From: an uncultured Lachnobacterium sp.
Lineage (GTDB): Bacteria > Bacillota > Clostridia > Lachnospirales > Lachnospiraceae
Direction of reading: 5' to 3'
NCBI GenBank assembly: GCA_900552085.1
Contig: URYB01000175.1
Coordinates: 1 to 5,862 of the forward strand
DNA length: 5,862 bases
In this document: piece after piece, positions 1 through 5,423 of the stretch
Layout: every line of letters begins with the position of its first letter
Numbering within the stretch: the first letter of the stretch is position 1
Program-made: the position numbers and the translations under genes
Notes under the pieces: model-generated
Told to the model about the DNA's origin: nothing
Databases searched by the model: none
What the model saw: the letters and a program-made list of their open reading frames with translations, nothing else

Positions 1-1
1 T

Positions 2-1636
2 TATCGTGTTGATACCGTAAAGCATGTAGATGCAACCACATGGGCAGCTTTTAAAAATGCATTGACAAAGGCAAATCCAGACTTCAAGATGATTGGCGAG
101 TATGCCGGTGCAGGCTATGCAAATACTGCTGGAGAACTTGGAACTGGTACCATGGATTCATTACTGGATTTCGATTTCAATGATAAAGCAGAGGCATTTG
201 TAACCGGTGACATTAATTCTGTCGAGAGTTTCTTCCAGAGTAGAAACGCATCTATCGACAATACTGCAACTATGGGCGGTTTCTTGAGCAGCCATGATGA
301 GGACAGTCTGGTTGACAAACTTGTAACTGAAAAGAAGCTGACAGAAGAAGATGCATTAAAGGTATTTAAGGTTGCAGCTGCATTACAGCTTACCGCAAAA
401 GGACAGGCGGTTGTTTACTATGGCGAAGAAATCGGCCAGCACGGATTAAACAATTATCCAATTCAGTCAAACCGTTACGATTTTGACTGGAGCCAGGTAG
501 ATACACAGAGTGCAGATGCAAACAGTATGTTGAATCATTATAAGAAGCTTCTTTCTATCCGAAACGAATATAAGAAGCTGTTTGCAAGAGGCGACAGAAG
601 TTCTGTGCTTGTTTCTGACGAAGATGGATATGATGTATTTACAAGATCTTACAATGGAACAAAGTTGTATGTTGGATTAAATATCAAAGATGCAGATCAG
701 ACGATTTCTATTCCGGTCAGCGAAGCTGCAGGAAGCACAATGACAGATCTGTATTCCGGAAAGACATACACGGTAAGCACTGATGGAAAGGTAGAAATTA
801 CGATTCCAAAAGCTGTAGACGGCGGTACCGTTATCTTAAAGAAGGAAACTTCTTCTAACGGTGGCAGCAGTTCTACAGGAACAACAGAGACTGTTAAGGA
901 TAATACAACAACCGTAACAAACCCAGATGGAAGCAAGACTGAAACAACTGTAATCAAGGATCTTCCAGCCGATACAAAGGCAAGCGTAAATGTAACTACA
1001 GATGCAAAGGGAAACAAGACATCAGAAGCATCTGTTGAGACAAAGGGAACAGAAAAGAAGTCTGGTGTTAGTACTTCTGTTTCTGCAGATGTTGTAAAGG
1101 CAATCACGGAGAAAGCAGGAACGACTGATGTAACAATCAGACAGGAAGTTAAGAAAGAGGATGGATCGACTGCATATACTGTGGAGGTAAATGCGGTAGA
1201 TATTAAGGCAGGAGATAACCTCAAACTTATGAAGAAAGATGCAAAGACCGGGAAATTGGTATTGGTAGACAAAAAGAACTATACGGTTTCCAAAGATGGA
1301 AGCATCAATCTGACGATGAAAAACGAAGGTGATTATGTTTTATTAAATAATGCAGATGCGAAAGCTGCTGCAAAGGAAATTAGTAAAACAGTGAAGGCAA
1401 CAAAGACTTCCACAAATGTTACGAAACAAAAGTCTGCAAAATTCCCATGGAGCAAGAAGCTGAACATGGAAAACGTAGACAAGATTGTTTATACTTCTTC
1501 TAAGAAATCTGTTGTGACCGTAAACAAAAACGGAAAGATTACAGCAAAGAAAAAAGGCACTGCAAAGGTAAAAGCAGTCGTTACTTTAAAGAATGGAACC
1601 AAGAAGACGGTTACCATGAAAGTAAAAGTGAAATAA
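2..1636 (+). CDS. Extracellular GH13 alpha-amylase/pullulanase-type enzyme, C-terminal part (5' truncated by window)
   Basis: The reading frame is open from base 2 and gives the last 544 residues of a larger protein. It begins inside conserved region II of the GH13 barrel: RVDTVKHV holds the catalytic nucleophile Asp at fragment residue 4 (bases 11-13). MIGEYAGAGY supplies the acid/base Glu (residue 33, bases 98-100), and FLSSHDED supplies the transition-state Asp (residue 99, bases 296-298), so the visible catalytic triad is intact. AVVYYGEEIG (about 136-145) is the strand-8 motif. A GH13 beta C-terminal domain follows (about 185-281), then a Ser/Gly/Thr-rich linker (282-300), a Thr/Lys-rich beta module with repeated D-G-K-T hairpins (300-450) and a C-terminal Big_2-like Ig fold (about 470-544). 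The role is hydrolysis of starch-type alpha-glucans outside the cell. There is no LPXTG sorting signal, so the enzyme is probably released or held non-covalently. Motif style resembles amylopullulanases, but bond specificity (alpha-1,4 or alpha-1,6) cannot be decided. The signal peptide and first half are outside the window. Confidence 0.88.
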   Translation, partial: YRVDTVKHVDATTWAAFKNALTKANPDFKMIGEYAGAGYANTAGELGTGTMDSLLDFDFNDKAEAFVTGDINSVESFFQSRNASIDNTATMGGFLSSHDEDSLVDKLVTEKKLTEEDALKVFKVAAALQLTAKGQAVVYYGEEIGQHGLNNYPIQSNRYDFDWSQVDTQSADANSMLNHYKKLLSIRNEYKKLFARGDRSSVLVSDEDGYDVFTRSYNGTKLYVGLNIKDADQTISIPVSEAAGSTMTDLYSGKTYTVSTDGKVEITIPKAVDGGTVILKKETSSNGGSSSTGTTETVKDNTTTVTNPDGSKTETTVIKDLPADTKASVNVTTDAKGNKTSEASVETKGTEKKSGVSTSVSADVVKAITEKAGTTDVTIRQEVKKEDGSTAYTVEVNAVDIKAGDNLKLMKKDAKTGKLVLVDKKNYTVSKDGSINLTMKNEGDYVLLNNADAKAAAKEISKTVKATKTSTNVTKQKSAKFPWSKKLNMENVDKIVYTSSKKSVVTVNKNGKITAKKKGTAKVKAVVTLKNGTKKTVTMKVKVK

Positions 1637-1665
1637 GCCTAACTCATATTATACTTATCCTTATA

Positions 1666-1705
1666 GAGTCCCCACTTGTATTGCAGGTGGGGACTCACTC
1701 CTTTT
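1666..1705 (+). terminator. Intrinsic terminator of the GH13 gene
   Basis: A perfect 10-bp inverted repeat (GAGTCCCCAC at 1666-1675, GTGGGGACTC at 1687-1696) extends inward by a T-G wobble, a T-A and a G-C pair, leaving a five-base loop (1679-1683). It starts 29 bases after the GH13 stop codon. The following tract is short and interrupted (ACTCCTTTT, four T's at 1702-1705), so termination may be less efficient than the very stable stem suggests. Confidence 0.75.
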
Positions 1706-1764
1706 GGGGGTTGAAAAAGAGAAATGTTAATGTTAAGATGTACAAGGTTTAAAATGATTGATTA

Positions 1765-1794
1765 ATGTGTCATTTTTAAAATATGACATATAAT
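1765..1794 (+). promoter_or_regulatory. Putative mgtE leader promoter with overlapping palindromic operator
   Basis: A perfect -10 hexamer TATAAT lies at 1789-1794. The position 17 bp upstream (TGTGTC, 1766-1771) is a poor -35 box, so the promoter may depend on an activator. An alternative is TTGATT (1758-1763) with 18-bp spacing to TATGAC (1782-1787). Superimposed is an imperfect palindrome: ATGTGTCAT (1765-1773) and ATGACATAT (1783-1791) match as inverted repeats at 8 of 9 positions around an AT-only 9-base centre. It covers the -35 region and touches the -10 box, where a repressor or activator dimer would sit. If TATAAT is used, transcription starts near 1800-1802, only about 10 bases before the leader ORF. 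Promoter and operator functions are inferred from position and symmetry. Confidence 0.5.
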
Positions 1795-1810
1795 AATGGA
1801 GGTGAAATTC

Positions 1811-1897
1811 ATGGACAGTTGTGATAGTCATGGGCGAAGTATGATGTGCAGTGTTTTATATGATGATACAATAAGAACGCAGCTGTCTGTGAGATAG
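1811..1897 (+). CDS. Putative 28-residue leader peptide upstream of mgtE
   Basis: A short ORF starts at ATG 1811, preceded by GGAGGTG (1798-1804) at a 6-base spacing, which is an excellent ribosome binding site. It ends at TAG 1895-1897. The peptide begins MDSCDSHGRSMMCS; it has Asp at 2 and 5, a Met pair at 11-12, an Asp pair at 18-19 and Arg at 9, 22 and 28. It has no signal peptide or membrane segment and I recognise no protein family. Its codons 12-18 coincide with the left arm of the predicted antiterminator, and its stop codon lies in the right arm of the 1870-1910 hairpin. A regulatory leader peptide is therefore more likely than a functional small protein. The alternative is that this is only an RNA regulatory element with a chance ORF; the strong Shine-Dalgarno sequence argues against that. 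Confidence 0.55.
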   Translation: MDSCDSHGRSMMCSVLYDDTIRTQLSVR

Positions 1898-1932
1898 CCT
1901 CGTTCTTGTTTCTCATGCATGAAGCACCGCAC
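1846..1932 (+). promoter_or_regulatory. Predicted antiterminator helix of the mgtE attenuator
   Basis: Bases 1846-1859 can pair with 1919-1932: 13 of 14 positions pair (11 Watson-Crick, two G-U) with one C-A mismatch (1928/1850). After a two-base bulge (1917-1918) the helix continues for four pairs, 1860-1863 with 1913-1916. The right arm includes the whole left outer arm of the downstream terminator (1924-1928) and most of its inner arm, so the two folds exclude each other. The hairpin at 1870-1910 fits inside the enclosed loop without conflict. The pairing was found by reading the sequence; no folding energy was computed. Confidence 0.55.
1870..1910 (+). promoter_or_regulatory. Long hairpin at the end of the leader ORF
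   Basis: Arms 1873-1888 and 1892-1907 pair at 14 of 16 positions (one G-U among them) around a GTG triloop, with a two-by-two internal mismatch (1880-1881 opposite 1899-1900). The stem extends outward by three more pairs to 1870/1910. It contains the last seven codons and the stop codon of the leader ORF, so a ribosome finishing that ORF would melt it. It is followed by GTTTCTC, too T-poor for a normal terminator. A role as a pause hairpin or as a stacked element inside the antiterminator fold is plausible. Confidence 0.5.
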
Positions 1933-1957
1933 CGTAACTGGTAGGTGTATTTTTTTT
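1924..1957 (+). terminator. Intrinsic terminator/attenuator upstream of mgtE
   Basis: GCACC (1924-1928) pairs with GGTGT (1944-1948) and, across a small internal loop (1929-1930 opposite 1943), ACC (1931-1933) pairs with GGT (1940-1942). Only A1949 separates the stem from eight T's (1950-1957). It lies between the leader ORF stop (1897) and the mgtE start (2012), so termination here would stop transcription before mgtE. Its left arm is shared with the antiterminator helix. The stem is moderate and interrupted, as expected for a regulated terminator. Confidence 0.65.
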
Positions 1958-1968
1958 GCGTAAGGATA

Positions 1969-1997
1969 GTGTCAAGTTTTCTATGAGAACTTGATAT
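1969..1997 (+). promoter_or_regulatory. Hairpin directly upstream of the mgtE ribosome binding site
   Basis: TCAAGTTTTC (1972-1981) pairs with GAGAACTTGA (1985-1994), ten pairs including one G-U, around a TAT triloop; outer G-U and T-A pairs extend it to 1969/1997. It ends two bases before AAGGAGG (2000-2006), so it does not hide the ribosome binding site. It could act as a processing site, an RNA stability element or a spacer that keeps the site open. Function is inferred from placement only. Confidence 0.45.
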
Positions 1998-2011
1998 GTA
2001 AGGAGGCATGT

Positions 2012-3409
2012 ATGAGCAGAACAGAATTAAAGAACAAGAACTACAGCAAAGAATTAGCAACTTTTATCCGCAGCGGTCTTTCCAAGGAAGAATTAAGAGA
2101 GCGTCTGTCAAATTATCATGAGAATGATATTGCTGATGCATTGGAGCGGCTGACAGCCGCAGAGCGTAAAAGACTGTATCAGATTTTAGGTGTTCAGCGG
2201 ATTGCGGAAATCTTAAGTTATGTAGATGATCCGGAGATTTATTTTAACGAATTAACGATTGCCAATGCCGCAAAAGTGATTTCTCTGATGGATTCCGATG
2301 ATGCGGTAGATGTTCTGGAAAACCTTGAGGAAGAGAGAAAGCGCGAAATTGTAAAGCGCCTGGACAAAGAAGCGGGCGAAGATATCCGCATGCTGTTATC
2401 TTATGATGAAGAAGAGATTGGTAGTTGTATGACGACCAACTATGTGTGCATCCGAAAGGATGTATCCATCCGGCAGGCGATGAGCGAACTGGTACGCCAG
2501 GCGGGAGAGAATGACAATATTTCTACAATTTATGTGGTGGATGAGCAGGAACATTTTTTCGGAGCTATCGATTTAAAAGATTTGATCGTTGCAAGAGAGA
2601 ATGTGGATCTGGATAGTATCATTATTCATTCCTATCCTTATGTGCTCGATCATGAGAAAATTGATGACTGTATTGACCGGATTGTTGAGTATTCCGAGGA
2701 TTCCATTCCGGTTCTGAAGGAAGACGGAACGATCCTTGGTGTTATTACATCGGAAGATATCGTAGAACTTGTAGATAACGAGATGGGCGAAGACTATGCA
2801 AAGCTCGCCGGTCTGACTGCAGAGGAAGATTTGAATGAAACAACAGTGGCAAGTATGAAAAAGCGTCTTCCATGGTTAATTATTCTTTTGTTCCTTGGCA
2901 CAGCGGTTTCTTCGGTTGTGGGAATTTTTGAGACGGTTGTTGCAATCCTTCCGATCGTTATCTGTTTCCAGTCACTGGTACTGGATATGGCAGGTAATGT
3001 CGGAACCCAGTCACTTGCGGTTACCATCCGTGTTCTTATGGATGAGAACTTAACTGGAAAACAGAAGATTCAGCTTTTGGCAAAAGAAATGAAAATCGGC
3101 TTTTTGAATGGAATGATCCTTGGTATTTTTGCACTGATTCTGTTGGGACTGTATATTCATTTATTCAAGCATTATGCATGGGCACACGCCTTTTTGATTT
3201 CCGGATGTGTTGGCATTTCCCTTGTGGTTGCCATGGTGATTTCCAGTATGGTGGGAACAGTTATTCCGATGTTCTTCCACAAAATTAAAATCGATCCGGC
3301 AGTAGCGAGCGGACCATTGATTACCACTGTGAATGATCTTGTGGCAGTTGTGACATATTATGGTTTATCATTTGTATTTTTGATTAACATTTTTCAGGTG
3401 GCAGGTTAA
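2012..3409 (+). CDS. mgtE: Magnesium transporter MgtE (CBS-domain Mg2+ channel)
   Basis: The product is a 465-residue inner-membrane Mg2+ channel/transporter, the usual length for MgtE. ATG 2012 is chosen because AAGGAGG (2000-2006) lies 5 bases upstream; an in-frame TTG at 1991 has no comparable site and overlaps the upstream hairpin. Domains in order: MgtE N-terminal helical domain (about 15-125), two CBS domains (about 138-195 and 204-262), a connecting plug helix (about 263-284), then five membrane segments (about 287-306, 308-328, 363-383, 392-418 and 438-462). The pore signature appears as DMAGNVGTQSLA (325-336), and the conserved acidic site of the last part as IDPAVASGP (427-435, Asp428). 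In characterised MgtE proteins the N and CBS domains bind Mg2+ and close the pore when internal Mg2+ is high. The acid-rich N and CBS regions here fit that gating. Expression is probably set by the attenuator-like leader (1811-1957). The stop codon overlaps the convergent asparagine synthetase gene. Confidence 0.95.
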   Translation: MSRTELKNKNYSKELATFIRSGLSKEELRERLSNYHENDIADALERLTAAERKRLYQILGVQRIAEILSYVDDPEIYFNELTIANAAKVISLMDSDDAVDVLENLEEERKREIVKRLDKEAGEDIRMLLSYDEEEIGSCMTTNYVCIRKDVSIRQAMSELVRQAGENDNISTIYVVDEQEHFFGAIDLKDLIVARENVDLDSIIIHSYPYVLDHEKIDDCIDRIVEYSEDSIPVLKEDGTILGVITSEDIVELVDNEMGEDYAKLAGLTAEEDLNETTVASMKKRLPWLIILLFLGTAVSSVVGIFETVVAILPIVICFQSLVLDMAGNVGTQSLAVTIRVLMDENLTGKQKIQLLAKEMKIGFLNGMILGIFALILLGLYIHLFKHYAWAHAFLISGCVGISLVVAMVISSMVGTVIPMFFHKIKIDPAVASGPLITTVNDLVAVVTYYGLSFVFLINIFQVAG

Positions 3410-5253
3410 AACTGCACATGATATTTTTCCATCCAGTAATTGATCTGGATAAAATATGCGATTAATTGCGGGCCTGCCATTAGCTGGCCAAACCACGGTC
3501 TGCCGTATTGTTTTGGTGCATCGAGAAATGCACGGACTTTTGATGGATCCAAAAGAGACTGGATCGGTGCATTGGTATCGGAAAGAATACGGCGCATTTC
3601 AGAAACCAGAAGTTTTTCATATCCCGGATGATAGGTCTTTGGATAGGGGCTCTTTTTGCGGTGGAGCAGTTCGGATGGAAGAACATCGCAAAAAGCGTCC
3701 CTTAACAACGTTTTTTCCACCCCATTTTGGTATTTCATATGCCACGGTACATTGTAGACATATTCAATGATGCGATGGTCAGCAAAAGGCACGCGGGCCT
3801 CTAAGCCACTGTACATACTTGTGCGGTCCATGCGGTCGAGCAGTGTCTGCATAAACCATTTGATATTCAGATAGCCGATGATACGCCGGCGTTCTTCTTC
3901 TTTGCTCTCGCCATCAAGAAGGGGTGCTTTTGCTTTGGATGCAAGGTATTGCTGATAGGAATAATCTGTCAGCTCGAGATCATTTACAACTTCGTCGGAC
4001 AGAAAAGCCGTCCGGGCAGTCAGGTCAAATGACCATGGAAAACCCTCCGCATGGAACAGGTCATCCCGATAAAACCATGGGTATCCGCCGAAAATCTCAT
4101 CGGCACATTCGCCCGTTAAAGCAACTTTATTATGTTTACTTACCAGAGAACAGAAGTACAGAAGCGATGCGTCCACATCGGTCATACCGGGAAGGTCTTT
4201 GGCATCTACTGCGGAATACAGTTCGCAAAACAGTTGTTCTTCATTACAGAACAGATAGGTATGATTCGTAGGATAAGCGGCAAGCATCTTTTTTACATAG
4301 GTGACATCCAGCTCTGGTTGGAAGGTACTCGAAGTAAAGTATTTATCATTCCCCTCAAAATCAAAGGAAAAGGTATTTAAAGTCACACCCTGTTTTGCGA
4401 GTGCGTTGTGTGAAATCGCGGTAACGATGCTTGAATCGATGCCGCCGGACAGGAAAGTGCAGACTTCTACATCGGAAACAAGCTGCCGGGTGATGGCATC
4501 TTCCACCAAAAAGCGCACATGATCTACGGTGTCGGCGTAGGTATCGGTGTGTGGGTGACAGGAAAGCTCCCAATAGCAGGTGTCGTGCAGACCTTGCGGT
4601 GAATAGACCATAAAATGTCCGGGAAGAACCTCAAAAAGATCCTTGAAAATGCAGGTGCCGGATGTGTGCGCAGGTCCGATTGCAAGAAGTTCCTGCATGC
4701 CCTGGCGGTTAATCGCAGGGGTGACGGCAGGATGGCAAAAGAGCGCTTTTGGTTCTGAACCAAAGATCAGGGAGCCTTCGGTCTGCGTATAGAAAAGAGG
4801 TTTGACACCGGCGCGGTCACGGTAGAGCAGAAGCTGCTGCTTTTGTTCATCGTAGATGGCAAAGGCGAAGATTCCGTTTAATTTTTGGACAAAAGAAGGT
4901 CCGAAGTGCATATAACAGTAAAGGATGACTTCGGTATCAGAGGTTGTTTCAAAATGAAATTTTCCGGCAGGAAGTTCTGCTTTCAATTCTTCGGTGTTGT
5001 AAATTTCCCCGTTGTATACAATGGTGCAGGTATGATTGTGGACAGTGCGGGTCATAGGCTGCGTTCCACACTGGATATCGCGGATGCTCAGACGGCTGTG
5101 GGCAAGTCCGGTGTGGGCCGATAAGAAGATCCCGTGATTGTCATTTCCGCGTCGTCGTATGGACTGCCACATATCTGTCAAAATTTTTTCCCAGTGGATT
5201 CGTTCTCTCAGGTAGTCTTTTTTATAATTACAAAAGCCGGCAATTCCGCACAT
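3406..5253 (-). CDS. asnB: Asparagine synthetase, glutamine-hydrolysing (AsnB/AsnO type)
   Basis: This 615-residue cytoplasmic enzyme makes asparagine from aspartate, glutamine and Mg-ATP. The start is set at ATG 5253-5251 because it gives MCGIAGF, where Cys2 becomes the N-terminal nucleophile after Met removal; an in-frame ATG 30 bases upstream (5283) has no Shine-Dalgarno sequence and would bury this Cys. Class II glutaminase domain (about 2-210): RGNDNHG (35-41, where the family often has RGPD), LAHSRLSI (50-57), YNGEIYN (80-86), SDTE (105-108) and RDRAGVKP (145-152). Synthetase domain (about 240-600): PP-loop FLSGGIDSS (267-275), TGECADEIFGGY (380-391, Cys where many have Gly), DRMDRTSM (473-480) and LEARVPFADH (484-493). 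All expected catalytic motifs are present, so it should be active. Length is near that of Bacillus subtilis AsnO (about 614) rather than E. coli AsnB (about 554). It appears monocistronic. I see no T-box leader and no clear intrinsic terminator. Confidence 0.94.
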   Translation of the reverse strand: MCGIAGFCNYKKDYLRERIHWEKILTDMWQSIRRRGNDNHGIFLSAHTGLAHSRLSIRDIQCGTQPMTRTVHNHTCTIVYNGEIYNTEELKAELPAGKFHFETTSDTEVILYCYMHFGPSFVQKLNGIFAFAIYDEQKQQLLLYRDRAGVKPLFYTQTEGSLIFGSEPKALFCHPAVTPAINRQGMQELLAIGPAHTSGTCIFKDLFEVLPGHFMVYSPQGLHDTCYWELSCHPHTDTYADTVDHVRFLVEDAITRQLVSDVEVCTFLSGGIDSSIVTAISHNALAKQGVTLNTFSFDFEGNDKYFTSSTFQPELDVTYVKKMLAAYPTNHTYLFCNEEQLFCELYSAVDAKDLPGMTDVDASLLYFCSLVSKHNKVALTGECADEIFGGYPWFYRDDLFHAEGFPWSFDLTARTAFLSDEVVNDLELTDYSYQQYLASKAKAPLLDGESKEEERRRIIGYLNIKWFMQTLLDRMDRTSMYSGLEARVPFADHRIIEYVYNVPWHMKYQNGVEKTLLRDAFCDVLPSELLHRKKSPYPKTYHPGYEKLLVSEMRRILSDTNAPIQSLLDPSKVRAFLDAPKQYGRPWFGQLMAGPQLIAYFIQINYWMEKYHVQF

Positions 5254-5255
5254 GG

Positions 5256-5270
5256 CAAAGGATTCCTCCG
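5256..5270 (-). promoter_or_regulatory. Ribosome binding site of asnB, possibly within a small hairpin
   Basis: On the minus strand GGAGG (5269-5265) lies 11 bases before the MCGIAGF start, longer than usual. The stretch CGGAGGAATCCTTTG (5270-5256) can fold into a six-pair stem (two G-U) with an AAT loop that pairs the whole Shine-Dalgarno sequence. The fold is weak, so it may only reduce initiation. This site decides between the 5253 and 5283 starts, since the latter has no such sequence upstream. Confidence 0.5.
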
Positions 5271-5297
5271 TATATCGATGCATTTATGTTTGGTTTT

Positions 5298-5303
5298 AGT
5301 ATA
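5298..5303 (-). promoter_or_regulatory. Possible -10 box for asnB
   Basis: TATACT on the minus strand (5303-5298) is a fair -10 match in a very AT-rich stretch, about 45 bases before the asnB start. No convincing -35 box is found 16-18 bp upstream. A direct repeat TACATTT-TTT-TACATTT (5324-5340, plus-strand reading) lies just upstream and could be a protein-binding or bending element. The implied 5' leader of about 40 bases leaves no room for a T-box. Confidence 0.3.
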
Positions 5304-5355
5304 TGTATAAGAAAATATAAAGATACATTTTTTTACATTTCCCTTCCAGAACTTA

Positions 5356-5384
5356 TTGAAACGAAGAACAATATCTGCTACGAT
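5356..5384 (+). promoter_or_regulatory. Promoter of the exported-protein gene (sigma-A type)
   Basis: TTGAAA (5356-5361; 5 of 6 matches to the consensus -35) is followed by a 17-bp spacer and TACGAT (5379-5384; 4 of 6), with TGC directly before it forming an extended -10 element. The implied start near 5391 gives a 5' leader of about 33 bases to the ATG at 5424. It diverges from the asnB promoter, and nothing else is recognised in the 5284-5423 gap. Confidence 0.55.
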
Positions 5385-5423
5385 AGCACTGAAGCGAAAA
5401 GCTTGGGACAGGTGGCAATGGAT

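Noticed and set aside
697..1272. A 191-codon open frame on the minus strand inside the GH13 gene
   Set aside because: It lies antisense to a clear coding region; its Ser/Val/Phe-rich composition is the mirror of the Lys/Thr/Asp codons on the plus strand, and it has no recognisable domain.
1700..2011. M-box (ykoK) Mg2+ riboswitch upstream of mgtE
   Set aside because: The position is right, but I do not see the conserved M-box segments, and the leader structure seen is a different antiterminator/terminator arrangement. A covariance-model search is needed for certainty.
1987..2011. TTG at 1991 as the mgtE start
   Set aside because: It lies within the right arm of a hairpin and lacks its own Shine-Dalgarno sequence; ATG 2012 has AAGGAGG five bases upstream.
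1809..2060. An 83-codon open frame on the minus strand across the mgtE leader
   Set aside because: It runs antisense to the leader hairpins and into mgtE, shows no family resemblance, and its Cys/Ser/His-rich translation looks random.
3456..3770. A 104-codon plus-strand frame and several shorter ones inside asnB (3440-4573)
   Set aside because: All overlap the well-supported asparagine synthetase frame and show no motifs.
5284..5423. T-box leader for asnB
   Set aside because: Fewer than about 50 bases separate the likely start point from the gene, and no specifier or T-box sequence is visible.
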